Of a stretch of 64,000 bases of DNA, positions 44,952 through 59,300 are shown piece after piece. Where the stretch lies: the NCBI RefSeq assembly GCF_902686445.1, contig NC_062223.1, positions 56,817,998 to 56,881,997 on the forward strand, written 5' to 3'. This DNA comes from Sciurus carolinensis (taxonomy: Eukaryota; Chordata; Mammalia; Rodentia; Sciuridae). Below the pieces are notes generated by a model. That model ran no database searches. It saw only the letters and a list, made by a program, of their open reading frames with translations, and was not told the DNA's origin. Numbering within the stretch: position 1 is the first letter of the stretch; each line of letters starts with the position of its first letter. The position numbers were made by a program, and so were the translations under genes.

Positions 44952-46504
44952 CTGGGGAGAGGGCAGAGAGGTGTGAGCAGCTGTTGGCCTCGTTAGTCGC
45001 CCACCTGAACTCTTGGAAGCTCAGGCCACCTCCTCCAGACTTACCCTGGCTGCAACTCACAACAGAGGCAGTGGACAAGAGCATAGAGTCTGGGCCAGGC
45101 TTCCATGTTCAACTCCCAGCTTCTGCACTGACTAGCAAGACTTTGGGCAAGTTACTTAACCTTTGGATGCCTATTTCTTTATTGGTCAGATGTTTGTAAT
45201 AACAACACCTGCCCTATCGTGTTAAGGTACTGACTGAGTTAATTTATGTAGAGCAATGAAAACAAAACAGAAGTTCCTCTATAAAGATCACCTTTATGTG
45301 TTTTTATTTGGGAGAAGCATCCCTTACCAGATGTAGCCCATGGCCAGGGCAAAGATGCCATTCCAGTGCCCTTACTCTTGAAACACACACTGATATCTAA
45401 AATGCATGTCCACATCCCACTCCCTCTAATGGGACAGGAAGCCTACTCTGACCTCTGGCTCTGGCTAGCAGTCAGTCTGGAGCCAGCTGTGCTCTAGTCA
45501 CTGTCAAAGCCTTTGTGGGGCAGAGGGGTGAGACCAGCTACCAGCAGAGCCTCAGAGAGTGGAGGCATGGACAACACTGCAGGAGCTTTGAGGCAGTGAC
45601 CCAAAGTGCCTGAGTCACCCTCCCTCATCTGCAGAATGGCGGGAAGAGCAGCACCCATCTCAGAGGTTGAGGCAGGGAATGAAATGACACATGTGTGTGA
45701 ACCCCCTAGGAATGGGCTGGACTGTCCTGGCACGTAGCAAGTGATCGCCAGTGATCTGTTGCATCTTCACCAACTGCAGGGAAGAGCTTCGAGACAGCAT
45801 TCTTAAATCTTCCCTGCTCTGCATCCTATTGGCCACTTGGGAATGGAGAGGGGGAATCGAAAACTTTTATTTTACTTGTAACTATAAATTAAGTTTTTTA
45901 CATTTCACAGAGTGAGTAAGTTAGGAGACGGGGTGTCTCTGGGCTAAGCCGGGGGTGTGGTGTGCTGGGTGTGAAAGTTGCGCCCTCTTGGGATGCTGTG
46001 CAGCTTCCCTGGGGAGCCAGGCCATGGGCACCATCAGCTGGTGTCCATCTGCAGAGTTATAACCAGAGGAGAGGTGGAGCTGTCATGATGGTCAGCCAGC
46101 GGCAGCCGGGATTCGTTACTCGCTCGTCAAACATTCCTGGTATTACCATGGCATACGGTTCTGGAATAAAACCAAGTCAGTCCTTCCTCATGGAGTTCTC
46201 AGTGTCACGAGGGAGAGAATTAGGAAGCACAAAAGCGATCATGAGAGAGACCCCCAGCCCTGGGCAGCGAGAATGGGTCTTGGGAGAAATACCACATATC
46301 TAACTTGGTAAGTGGTGGTGGCTGGATTGAAACAGCTCACTCCCAGGGTCCTGGGGTTGGAGAAGGGATTCTGCATGACTGTTCTGAGAATCCCAGGTCT
46401 TACCTAGGAGACTCCTGAGTTCAGTGAGTGATACAAGTGTCCCCTGCTAAGAAAAACTGGGGATGGGTTAGCCATTATTTCCTCTAGATAGCCTACACTG
46501 TATA

Positions 46505-46549
<45 letters not shown>

Positions 46550-49500
46550 TGTGTATACACGTACTAGGGATTGAACCTCACACATGCTAGGCCTCACACA
46601 CGATAAGCAAGAGCAAGCTCTGAGCTCTGAGCTATACGCCCCTTCCCCACCCTTTTAATTTTATTTTGAGACAGAATCTCACTAAGTTACTGAGGCTGGC
46701 CTCAAACTTGCAATCTTCTGAGTTCCTGGGATTATAGGTATGTGCCACTATATCTGACCCAAAATCCTGTTTTTAGGTTAAGATGCCAGGAGTTTAACCA
46801 CACCAAAAATACCTCCATGACCTTGGTTTTTGGCAATGGTTATTACAAATGGTTGTTCAAGTATTTTTGTTTTCTCCAGAAAACCATTGCTGTTAATACT
46901 GCAAAAAGGTTATATATACTAACACAAACACTAAATCCTTTTAAAATACAGTTCCTATTTAAGTCAATGGGAGTCACAGCTACATTGTACCAATAGTAAG
47001 ATGGCACACCACACATATCACTTTCATATTATCATATATTTTTTTTTCCAGGACTGAGGATTGAATCTAGGACCTTGTTCATGCTAGGCAACACTCTTAC
47101 CACTGAGCTACAGCCCCAGCCCTATTATTACTATTTTTATTTTATCTAGCAAATCAATTGGTCAGTAAGGACAGCACAGTGAATCAGTTATCTTTTAATC
47201 TTGCTGCAACTCTTATGATTTTCTTTCACTAGGTGATGCAAGTAATAATCTCTCCTGTGTTTTTCTTTTTGTCATATCTGCCAGGGAAGCTTGGGGCTTA
47301 ATTTTAGGCTTGACAATAGTCATTTAACTGTGGGAGGTCTTGGTATGTTTGCTTCCTCCTTGATATATAGGGCTTTTGATTGGTTAGGGCTAATTTAGCA
47401 GTGTGACCATGGATGAGTACTACATTGGTAGAGAATTACAGAATTGCTTACAGAAGTTATTATCACTGGTCTAGTACTTCTGAAAGGCTTCAGCAAGGAC
47501 AGAGTAAATACAATGTTCAAAGCTCATCTCACCAGTTAGGGGACCGATGTTCAGGCCCGTGTCCTCTGTGAATCCCTCCTGTCCTCAAACCTCCCCTGCC
47601 TAAGCTCTTCACTGTTTGGCTTGGCCTCTGGGTCCTTAGCATGCTCTTCCCCTGCTCTGTTTTTAGTGGGAGAGATCAGAGGAACAGGATAATATGTGAT
47701 AATGGTGGCATCTCAAATCTGAGTGAGAACAGTATAGTAGCAACAATAGGTGTAGGGTTATTTAAGAAGGGAAAAAAGAAATCAAATTCTTAACCTTTTA
47801 CCTTATGGTAAAAAAAAAATTCAGGGAGGTTAAAGGCTTTAGTGAAAACCTGAAACCACAGAAACAAAATATTGGCAAAAATGTCCCTGATCTTGGGGTG
47901 GCTCCAGCCTTCTAAAAGCAAGGCCAGGCTTAGTTGCCATCATATTCCAGGGTGCCTTGAATTACACCCACCATAAGCTAAGTGCTCTGAATTCCGAGCT
48001 GCAGGGAGTTGGAACTCACCAACGGGTCTCCTTCAGCATCGCTGGGGGGCACCTGCTTGCTTGTGGATCCCTCACGAGGCATGGAGTAGCCATCGAAGCC
48101 GACATCCTCAGGCCGTAGCTGAAGCAGGGGAGGCCACTCATGCTGTTGCGGGCTGGCTGCCCATGGGTAGGTGTCCATCACCCATTTGGCAGGATCCTCC
48201 CAGGGGGCACGCCTTCCGTAGAGCTGGAAATAGGCAAAGAAGGATCAATCTGGAAGTAGGTCAAGACCTCACTTGCAATCCCAATTTTGTAGCTTTCTGA
48301 AAAAATCTCCCACACCCAGCATTATGCCACTCCCAGAATTCCACACTAAGGAAGCCATCCAAGATGTGGACAGCCTGAGGGGCAGCAGGACCTAGTGGTC
48401 AAGAGCACAGGCTTTGGAGTCAGGCTGACTGGGGCTTATTCTCAGCTCTGTGGCTGACTCACTAGACAACCCTCACCTCTGAGCCTTAGTGGTCCAATTT
48501 GAAAAACTGGTACCAGGGGAAAAAGGAGCCTGATTTGAAGTATTTGCCCATTTCCATGGTGTAAATACTCCCACCATGGGGCCAATTTCAAACTGCCAAC
48601 ATGTCACTGAATGTGCAGTTAGAAAGAGGTGCTCAGACAGCCAGGTGCTGAAAGCAGAATACAGCTGGGCTGTGAACTTAGAAAACCACATCTGAGTCAT
48701 AGGCTGCTTTGCTAGAAGGAGCTGAGACCACCCAGCCCCACCTCCATTTACCAGCAGGAGAAATTGGGCCTAAAGAGAAGAATCAATTGTGGAGGGTTCT
48801 ACTCTTTAGACCCAGTTTCCCATTTGAGTCATTCCCTCTCCCTCAATGGACTGATTCTGCTTTGAACTCCTGTGCATCAGCAAGAACCCTGTGACTAGAC
48901 AGATCTGAAGTGAGAGTGGGCAGTAGAGCAGATGTCAGGACACCAGCCTGAGCCGGGCTCACTGTTCCCTCCAATAAGGTCCACCCCCACCATCACTTGA
49001 GCCACCCCAGACTTCTGTCTGAGATGCCACAGCCCTGTCCCATCTTGGACAGCTTACCTCTGTGTTAGTGGCTGCCTCTTTCTGCACTCAGGACACCTAG
49101 AGCATCCTATGACCTCATCACTGTCTAGATGTCTGTGCTATAGACACCTCCTGTCTAGCGCGCTGACCTTCTGTTGCTATGTTTTCCTCAAGCCTTCCTG
49201 GAGCAAGGCTGAGTCTGAGGCATGAGAATTTAGTCTGGCAACCTTTACGCAATTCATAGTCCAAGTAGGAGGGGATCATGGAAAGGGGTGTGTACGCACA
49301 CACACGTGTCAGGACAGTACAGAAAACAGAAGCAGTTAGAGATATTTACATCCCAAGGCCACCGTCCCAGATTAAAAACATACCTGAAGTTTCTAGAAAC
49401 TTCTCCCTCCAAGGACCCCCTAGTGGAAACAGGCTGCCTTCCCAAGCCAGGCTTCATATGTGTGAGGCTGAACTGACCCCTCCTTTCTGAAAGTTACTGC

Positions 49501-50276
49501 TCTCTCCTCCCTTGGCGATAGGAGATGCTCAAAGCTGCAGAATCTCAAAGGATGCTGCCCAGCACGTCCCTAAAGGTCAGCTGGCCCAGCAATTTTCATA
49601 CATTTGCTCTTTATTCCTGACTTCCACCACCAAGTGGTTTGAGGAGCTCCTGGGCTTCACAGAAACCAGACTGAAAACAGTCGTCTAACCCAACTTGCAA
49701 TTCACAGATGGGGAAGCTAAGGCCCAGAGACAGGAGGCTGCACAGGGTCTCACTGCAGTCTTGGTAATTGACAAATGGCCCTATGCTTGCCCCTTCCACT
49801 GCTCCCTCGGGCACCAGTCCTGCCCTGGCACTGAGTCTTTTGAGTTGCTCTATAAACTGTAGACAACTTTGGCAAGTGTTTCCAATGACTGCTCCAAAGG
49901 GGAACAGGACTGGGACTGAGTCATAAGACAAATGCACTTTAGGTGCAGGTAACATCATCTGTAAGAACAGAAAATATTTTTATAAGCCTCCCTACTTGCC
50001 ACTGGACATGTTCAAGTCCAGGTGATGAATGGCTGAGTGAATACTGTGGCAAGCAAAGGAACTATCATAAAGCTCCTCAGCTCCACTGCAGAGCCCTGAA
50101 GGCAATAGCAGAGACAGTTGGACAGACAGACAGAACAATCACCGTCTGTCTAGGAGACAGGGAAGGAGCCTGGCATCCTCACTGAGTTAGGAAGAAGGGG
50201 AATAAGGAGCTAAGACAGTGGCAACTAAAATCTGGACTCCTAGGTGCATGTTCAGGGAGCATCTCCAGTTACACTT

Positions 50277-50321
<45 letters not shown>

Positions 50322-53300
50322 AGGAAGATATGGGAGCCTTGCAAAACTATCTGGTGTCCACTAGGGGGCGGTACCCATTACCTCCTGGCATGGATGTGCC
50401 TATTAGTGGGGCTGTCTGTAAGCTGACGTGAGGCCTGTTTAAAGCAGGGACAGTTTCCCCACTAATCCCACCACTATGGGCAGCCCCATTGGAACCTATT
50501 CTAGGGACTCTACCTCTCAGTTTATAATCGTAGCCAAGGGCTTACACGCTCACTTCCTGGTCACTTTGCTGTATAAAACATAACACTTTGTTCTGTGAGC
50601 TCTCTGAGGCTTCCTGGGAGAGATATGGAGTACCCAGGACAGCCTAAAAAACTGTAGAAATATCCAGAATATTCAGTCTTTGCTCCAGCACTTAACTCTA
50701 TCAGACCCACTGGGTGAGTTTAGTGAGATTTGGAACTTCTGCAAGACTTGGTTTGTCTATAAGATACTCACTAAAGGAGATGATGCACGTCAGGCCTGTC
50801 GCCCAGTGTCGGGCTGGCAAGCAGCAGGCTCTCAGTGAATAGCAGCAAGCTTTCCTTCAAAACCAGAGGGACAAGGAACACAGCAGTTTCCCTTATGAAT
50901 TAGCGGGTTCTGTAAGGTATCCTGGATTCAGCAAGATAAAGGGGTCACTGGTTTAGGACACGGGGGCTTGCTTTTGAGGCAGTTAGTAGACTGCTAAATC
51001 TGACTGCCTCCCTTCACTGCTCCCATACTCTTGGAGAACTGTCCTTCAAATGACCCCAAGAAAGCGATGACTTTTCCTGCCTCACAAGGAACTGGTGAGT
51101 CTCATGAGACTGCAGGCTCTCTGTTCCTTGCCCTGGACAGGTAGTTCTGCAGTCATCTCTAGCTCCTTCCACCTGTGGCCTCACTTACTCTTGGTAGGAA
51201 AGAGACCCAATGCTCCTCTAGGATACACTTCAGTAGCAACCGCTCAAGCAGCAGGGGAGTCCTGAGCCCACCTCCACAGCTGTGCCCAAAAAGCCTTCTT
51301 TTAAGTTTAGGTCCAAAGAAGGGCCACCCACTGCTGGTGACCAACAAGAGGCCTACTGATGTACAGCTCAAGGCTGGAGCAGAGATGGGTTCCCTGTCTT
51401 GGCTCATGTCTTCTTGGGCAGGGGAAGCCTTTACTCAACAGAATTTGCTGAGTTCTTTGAAGGATTCTGCCATGACTCCCCTCCCCAGAAGATATATCTG
51501 ATGTGAAGAAGCAATAAGCAGGAGAACTTAGAGGGGAGGTGGAAACAGAAGCAGAGGGTTCCCCTCCCCTGCTTGCAATTTCCTCTTCTCTTTGAGTTTG
51601 AGTTTTGCAAGGAATCAAGCATACTGCAGTCCCTGGAAGTCACTACTCGGGAACAGAGGAGAGAGGTTTCTGAAACAGACTGCAGAAACCCAGTAGGTGG
51701 GAGACACTTCCATTGCCCTAACAGGAGTGACTGCATGGCTGCTTGGGTTTGTGGAACTAACAAGCACATCTGATAAAAGACTAAACTATGGCCAATCTGC
51801 CGAAGCCAGCAACTTCATCTACCTCAATAGTTTCCACTACAAAGATCTGAGATTGTCATACTTTCTTTTATGAAAGTAATGTTTTTTTTTGTGACAGTCA
51901 TTAAGTTTATTAAATAAATCCTTTAATACTTATCTTTTTAAATATTCTATGTGATGAAATGGGATATATAAAGTACATGAACTCTTTGTTGTATCACCAC
52001 TGTCCTTGAAATGATTTGAACATTTTAGGAAACAGTATATTAAAATATAGCAATGGTACAAAATATGTCAGAAATTAATAAATATAAAATAAGATATAGG
52101 GAAAATATACAAACATAAATTTGAAAGCAATATTTGATGGAGCACTTTAGCCAATGATTTGGGGCTGGCCAAAGCCTGCCCGTGTTCTTGCTTCTCTCTG
52201 CCTTCAAAGGTACTTCTATCTCAGCACGGTGGCTTGAATGTACAGCACATGTTCACAGTCACAAGAGCTTCCTCTCCAAGTTCTCTGAGCTATCACTGCT
52301 GTTACGTGGCATTCAACACAAAGCGGTCAAATACCCTCCAAGTTTATCCAAATGTGCACAAAGGACAAACCCTGATGGGAACTATTAACTTTACTGTCAC
52401 ACACATGCATGGGGGACATACTGCTCCTAGTCCCTCCACAGGCCTGCAGCACTGTCTCATGTCTCCCCTGTCTGGTGCCCAGGAAACAAAGATGCCCTGA
52501 GAAACCTGGGGGCAGAGCTGGTTGCTGGATGAGTCAGCTATGGAGATGCCTAATTACTCGCTTTGGGTGCCATGAGCCCCAGAACTGTTTAGGCTGCCTC
52601 TGGGCTCAGCAGCAAAACCCTCCCAAGCTGCAATGAAATAGTCTGCTCCCAGTTAAGCCCTACACTGAGAAAGCAGTAAAGAGTCTGTGCTTTCCAGCTG
52701 CTGCTGGGCAGGAGGAGCTTGTAGGCTTATGGATTCCAGAGGCCATCTGTGAGGGTTACTGATGCCAGATAGTGACTACTTCGGGTCCAAGAGCTAGGCA
52801 CCTGGAATTCAGTTCAGAAGGCACAGACTCAAATTCCAGATCCTTCAAGTTTCACTTTTATGACCTTGGACAAGTCACTTACTCTCTGAAATTTTCTTTC
52901 TTAAAAACCAGAGACCAAAAAACAAAAACTGCCAAAATCTCAGTACTAATCCAGAGCTTGCAGATATGAGAATACTCTGCAAACTGTGAAGTGCTACATA
53001 CATGTGTATGATTCTATTTCTTGTGCACTTACCATGATGAACGCTTTATGGCCATGATTCCATTTAATTTTTGCATGAACTCTTTGTAACAGAATACTAT
53101 TATCATCCCCTCCGGTGGATGAGGGCACAAAGGCACAGAGAGGGTAAATGACATGCCTGGGGTCACACAGCCAGTAAGTAGCTGAGCCAGGACTTGCAAC
53201 CAATTGTTCCTACATTGTGCTAGCCTGATGGCTACACAGGTGAGGGCTGGTCACCTCATGTTAGTCAGATTCTTGAAGGAGAAGATAAGAGCAACTCATC

Positions 53301-56300
53301 CGGCCATCAAGATAGTCCTCCTCAACTCTGAGGGAGAAGAAGGTGGTGTGCGTCTCACCTGGAGTCCTTCTCTCACGGCTTCCAGGAGGTAAGGGATAAT
53401 GGAGTAGTTCCACAGGTCAGTGAACCACACTCGTGAGCCATCCACATCGATGGGGCATGACAGGAAGAGCCGGGGGCCTGGGGACCACAGTGGAAATACA
53501 TCAGAGCAAGCAGCCCTCACAGCAGACCCTAGGGTTTTCTGAGTGATGGCAGACTGATGGCAGAAGTACCGGATGTTGGCTGATGGGCTCAGAGGGGGGG
53601 ACGCTGACTCCCTAATGGACCTACTCCTCAAGGACACCATCCAAAAGAAAGGCGAGGCTTTATGGAGATGATGTTCGCTGGTATTATTAATATTGGTTTT
53701 TAAGACTGGAAGAACACTGCATGTTCAAGAGACAGAAATGGTTGAGTGGAACACCCACATCTGATTATTTTTCAGTTTTTAAAAATGATTTTTAAAATGG
53801 AGTGGCAATGCAGAAGGCCCATGGTTACAGAGAAAAGTGAGAAAAAGGCAGCATCCTGCACGCACGCCATGACTGCCCTTGCCGTGAAATGGACAAGGCC
53901 AGAAGAAACAGCCTCACATTGAAATGAGGTGTCAGAATGGCAGGGTGATCGGTGGTCTTCTCTCCTCTGTTCTAAATTCCTAAGCTGAGGAAATGCTGTT
54001 AAGACTTTACTTTTAAAGCAAAGTCAATCCCAGAGCAGTCTTGGCCTGGGGAGACTTGGGGCGGGGGTTCTTCATTGAGCTGGCCGTTTCTACACCGGCC
54101 TGAGCAGGACACGATTCTCCTCTACTGATCACCAGGGTCTGGGGTCCATCTCCATCTGCAATTGCCCCTCTGCCTGCTTCCTTACCCTGAAGGGCAGTGT
54201 TGCCCAATATCCTGCAGAGTGCTGCCCTGGCCAGGGCCCAGAGGACCCCCAGGGCCCCAGAGCAGTGCCTGCCAGCCAGCCTGCACTCTCTGCCCCGTCT
54301 CCCACCTACCGATGGTGACGTCTGAGGAACTGTGAGCCTCCAGGAAGCGGTTGAGGTGATGCCAGACCTTAGGAATCCAGTCGATGATTTTCACCAGCTC
54401 CACATTCCGCACCCGCCCACTGATCTCCGTTTCCATGAGCTTCCTCCTCAGGAACCGGCCAAGGAAACCCTTCACGGGCTCCGTGTGGTTGGCACAAAGC
54501 ACCCACCTGGGGGAAGTCAGGATGTTTTTCGAACAATGACAGTGAGTAAAAGATGGCCAATCCCAAGAACTAAAAAATGTATTAGGAACAGGAGGGTATA
54601 TACCAACACTGAAATAAGACCATGTGCCAAACACTTCTCAACTGTGTACACATGAATTAACCATAAGTAGCCCTACAAAATAGGGATTATCACCATGCCC
54701 ATTTTACAGATAGCTATGCCGAGGTTATGTAACTTGTCCAGGATTGAAGAGCTAGTTAACAGAAGAGCTGAGATCAGAACCAAGGCAGACTGAGCTCTAG
54801 CCACTGAGAGAGACTGCCCCTTGTGCTTGGTGACAGGCTCTGTGCAGGGGTATGGAATTCTAGCAGGGACTCTGACACGGTCGCTGGCCAGCAGCAGTTT
54901 GCAGTCTGAGGTGGGGAGTTGGATAAGCAAATGGAGAACTGAGGCATGAGGAAGCCTAAGGAATCAGGGAAGGTTCCTCAGGAGAGCCTGCTGGGCTGGG
55001 ATGGAAGGGATGACGGAGCAGCAACATGAAAGGCAGGAATGGGTGTCAAGGTGGGAGGTGGGGAGCTTGCGGCAGCCTTTGCAGAGGCTGGGAAATGACC
55101 TGGGATGTTCACAGACGCTGCAGAGGCTCAGCATAGCTTGGGTTTAGACCTGACCTGCTGTATTAAGGAGATCTCATTCTGCAGGCCACGGGGAGCTGCT
55201 GCAAGACTTTAAGCCCAGACCTGTGGTCAGATGAGCATTCTGGAAGGCTCACCCTGGCTGCCACAGTGCAGAAGGTGGCCTGCAGTGGGCCAAGCATCAG
55301 GCATGCCAGTAAGAAAGTGACCGCAGCAGCATGCTGGGAGAGAGGTGGCAGTGCTGGGGTGTGGGCTGGGTGGGAAGGATGGGCTTGAGGGACAGTCAGG
55401 AGAAAGTACAGAGAGGATGACAAGATGGGGGCAGCCTGCTCCTGGTGGTCTGGAGCAGTTGACATTTCTCTGATAGTTACATTCCAGACCACTTTTATAG
55501 ATTGCCTTCAAGATGAGTCAGACGTCCCAGCCCAGGAGACAACTTTTCACCCTCATCTAAGGGCCCAGGTGGGTGAGGCCGAGTCAGGGGAGGTGCAGGC
55601 AGTGGGAAGGGTGCTGAGCAATGCCGAGGTAAGCAGCCACACAACCCACTTGATGGAGTCAAATGGCCCCCACATCCTGGCTAGGGGAGAGCCCCAGGAC
55701 GGTGTGGGGCAGCAGGGATTCATGCAGGTGGACCTTGAAGGCCCACAGACCAGCTATGTGGGACTTTTCATAAGTAAGAGCTGTCATTGCCCATGCTCAC
55801 TTGGGACAGAGGGAGGCTCCTCTGGTAACCTGCAGGAGTGGCCGAGGGCAAACAGCCCCTCCATAGCTGCCTCCTGGACAGTAGTCCAATAGAGCTGAGA
55901 GTCAGAGAGACCCAGGTTTAAGTTTTAGCTCTGCCACTGACCGGCTGCATGATCTCATGTGAGTCACTGAATTCTCTGAGTCTCAGTTTCTCCAATGACA
56001 AATGTAAATACTTGAGACCAAAGTAAGAATTAAATGAATTAAGCTGGGGAAACTACTTAACACGATGCCCAACACGTAACAGACACTCAAGAAAGACTCC
56101 CGCCTCACACGGGCTTGCTCTCCCTGGGATTGCATCCTCTAACCGGGCAAGGGAAGTAATTACTTACCTGAAGTTATGATGAAGCTGGAGGTTGGGAGTA
56201 GAAGAGGTAGCCTGGTTCATTGTGCCAATGATGTAAGGGCTGTGGGGAAATGGAATAAGAAAGCTTGTGAGCTGAGCCAGCTGGAGAACCGGGTGCTCAC

Positions 56301-59300
56301 GGGAGCCTGTGGCATCTGTGTGTCCAGGCCAGCATGGCCAGCTACCTCCCGTCCTGGCCCGGGCCATCTGCAGATGGCAGCACACTCGCCCAGGGATGCT
56401 GAGATCCGGGTCAGGCCTTTACCATTTGTGGTACTTGCAGTTGAGCAGCCCATTGAAGATCTCGCCCAGAGAGCTGACGTGATGCAGGTTGTCCAGGATG
56501 ATGACGAGGGGCATGTCCACAGCATTGTTCTCACTGTTGCACTGATCGGCAAGGTTGGACAGGTACTGCCGCAATTCCTACGGAGGCCAAGAAGGCAGGG
56601 GAGAGCAAGCTGGTGACTGGCTGTGTATGCTCAGGGACTCACTCACCCAGGACAGAGCAGGTGGAAGCCTCCCCACCCACCAAGGTGCCTACTGTGAACA
56701 CATTCTGAGCACCTGTCTGCTATAGGGCATCAGCTTGGTGCTCAAGGGATGGCAGGTGGCCAGGGCATGAATAAGGCCCATGTCCTTTCTTCTGATACTT
56801 ACTAGATAACTATTGCCTAGGTTTTGAATCCCCATTTCACCAATTCTCTAGAAATGTTGTTGTTTTTCTCACTATGTCTTATCAGGCTAAGCTTCTGGTA
56901 GGTTTCTGAAGGCAGATGCCTGATCCCTCTCTGAACCTCCACAGCAGGGGTACTGCTGAGAGCTGTCTGCACAGAAGCCTTGGGTCAGTCAGTTAGTGCC
57001 ACAGAGGCCAGCCACACAGGAGGATGTGGATGAGTGCTGTGGCCGCCCAATGAGCAGCACAGGGGAGTCAGTGTACACACACAGGGGACCCTGGTGGGCC
57101 CTGTTGAGGGCTCGGACTTTGAACTGAACCCTGAAGAAAGGGTGGGGTACTGGCACAGATGGGACCAGAACTGCAGCCCAGTGAGCCTGGGGTAAGGGAT
57201 GCCTCAGGAAAGAAAGAGGGAGTGTTTTGGTGTGATGGGGAAAGGATGGCAAGGTGAGATGGTGAGGTCAGGATGCCGTGGAGAACCCAGAATTGTTGCC
57301 TGATAACTATCACCATAACAGCTGGTGTCCCTTAGGGCAGACATGAGCTCCAGCAGTCCATAGCCCTGTTAGGCAGGCACTGTGACGAGGCAGGTCAGTC
57401 AGGTGGCTGGCCTGAGACTGCACCAGGGTAAGGTGTGGGGTGAGCTCAGACTCAGGCGCCTGACCCAGTGTCTTCACCAGAACAGGCCCTCTTAGACGCT
57501 GGCCTAGCTGCTCAGGGGCGCTTCCTCTATCTGGTACAAGCACACACCCAGACCAGGTCTCCCTTTCAAGTTTAATGTGGTTTGGGGACAACAGAAACGC
57601 TCATTTTACCAGTTCTTTTAGCCCCTCTTTATCTTGGGTTTTCGGCCTCAGGTACCTGACGAGGACAGGGCTCCTGGCTCCAGAGATTCAGGCCTGTGGT
57701 GTGTGGCTGGTGAGCTGTGCTGTGCATGAGGCAGCCCCGCCCAGGGGAGCAGGAGTCGGGGCAGAAACCCAGCCTGGGCTTGCTCCCCAGTCGCCTGCCT
57801 CGGGCCTTCCTTCCCTAACTCACGCGGAGGCCCTCACTTCTCCCTTGTCCTGTCCTTAATTTGAAATCACTTGAGGAACTTAAAGATGGGATGGCACAGA
57901 ATCCTGGCCCCACACAAGCAGGTCACTTAGGAAGCACTGGGTCTAGGGCTCTCTGTCTTCAAGCACACCAGGAGTTCATAAGGCAGGGGAGCTGTTTCTG
58001 ATTCACCTTTGATTCTCTGGCCCTTTTGCACCAGGGCAGCCAGAGTGAACCATCCATTGCTGCCAAGAACTAAGGAAAGTCCTCCACAGCCCTTGCCTGG
58101 GATTAGGTCAGACTCCTTCCAAACGGCTTTTTGCTGTTCTCTATGGAGTGGGATGGAGTGTATTTGCTGCCCACAGGGCTCTAGAATCCACTGCTTAGTA
58201 CCATCTGAGTGGTGTCAGGCACACAGAGAATCTGCCTCGAGCTTCTGTTTCCTACTCCATAATATGGGGACAGTGACAACTACTCCCTCGAAGGTTTTAC
58301 TGTGAGAAGGAAGAGTCTACTCATGGGGCAAACAATGAGCAGTTGAGATTGTTGTTATTATCGTTACTGGTGTTATTGTTGTTTTCCCAGAGAAGGTTTT
58401 ATTTTGGAAAAACAGTAACATGAAGTAGGCACATGATGAATTCTTGGCAGACTGACCTGGGCCTATCTGGGGCAATCTTGAAGAACTGTTAGGGGTTGAG
58501 CATCATAAGTGAACTGGGTCAACTCACCCACACAGGGAACCTCTGCCTGGTAGGACCGAGTTAAAGGCTTCCCTTCTGCCAGCCCCATTCTGCCCTCTTC
58601 CCCCATCTGAACGCTGGTGGTATCATCAGTTCTGAAAGGGTCCCAAATACAACAGGCTCAGAATGACCTCCTCACCTTGCTGGACTTATGGTCCACGTTA
58701 AAGGTGGCAATGACCCCGTCTGTCAATTCCCGTCCCTCTCGAAGCACCACATACTCTGACAGCCGGTTGGCTAGGTAGGTTTTCCCAGTGCCGCTGGGGC
58801 CAGAGAGGATGATCCGCCGGTGCTCTATGAGCAGGGAGACGTAGCGCTGCAGGATGGGCTTGGGGATCAGGGACTCGAACACCAGGGAGTCCAGGCTGTT
58901 TTCCGCGAGTCCTGCATTTGAGAGACAGGAAGCCTGTAGGAAGGGTAGCGCCCTGTGCTTGCTGAGACCTGATGTTATCCCTTTCCTTGGCAGTCAGTTC
59001 ACCTGGGACTGCTGCCCACCCAGGGGTACTAGAAGCTGAGAGGACGCTGCTGCTGCTGCTGCTCTGGGAAGTCACCTCCCTGTTCAACAGCACCTTGTGC
59101 TTCCGGTTCCCATCTTGGCTGACTTTCCCAGCTTCAGACTTGACCTTAATGTCTGGGCCCTCAGTCCTCACCTGTCCTCTGCAGTGCAAAGACTCTAGGC
59201 TCTGCTGGCCTGTCTGGCTCTGGCATCTGCCCAAGTTACACCTGAATCCCATCTGCTGGTGTCTGCCACGTCCTTGGGGTCGCCTCTTCCACCTGCCCTT

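Larger units (their letters stand above)
44952..48019 (-). other. NAV2: NAV2 last intron
   Basis: A 3.07-kb GT-AG intron. It holds an MIR-like remnant near 45.1-45.3 kb, a TG microsatellite, a minus-strand B1-ID element and a minus-strand ID element. No other gene is seen. Confidence 0.85.
48224..53358 (-). other. NAV2: NAV2 intron before penultimate coding exon
   Basis: A 5.1-kb intron, the longest here. It contains MIR remnants (near 48.4 and 53.0-53.2 kb) and a CA microsatellite at 50279-50320. The remainder is unique sequence with no recognised gene. Confidence 0.85.
54507..56167 (-). other. NAV2: NAV2 intron, 1.66 kb
   Basis: GT-AG intron with MIR-like remnants near 54.60-54.80 and 55.88-56.09 kb. 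Nothing else is recognised. Confidence 0.85.

Noticed and set aside
46507..50320. A CRISPR-like repeat array
   Set aside because: The regular units are TG and CA dinucleotide microsatellites in a mammalian intron.
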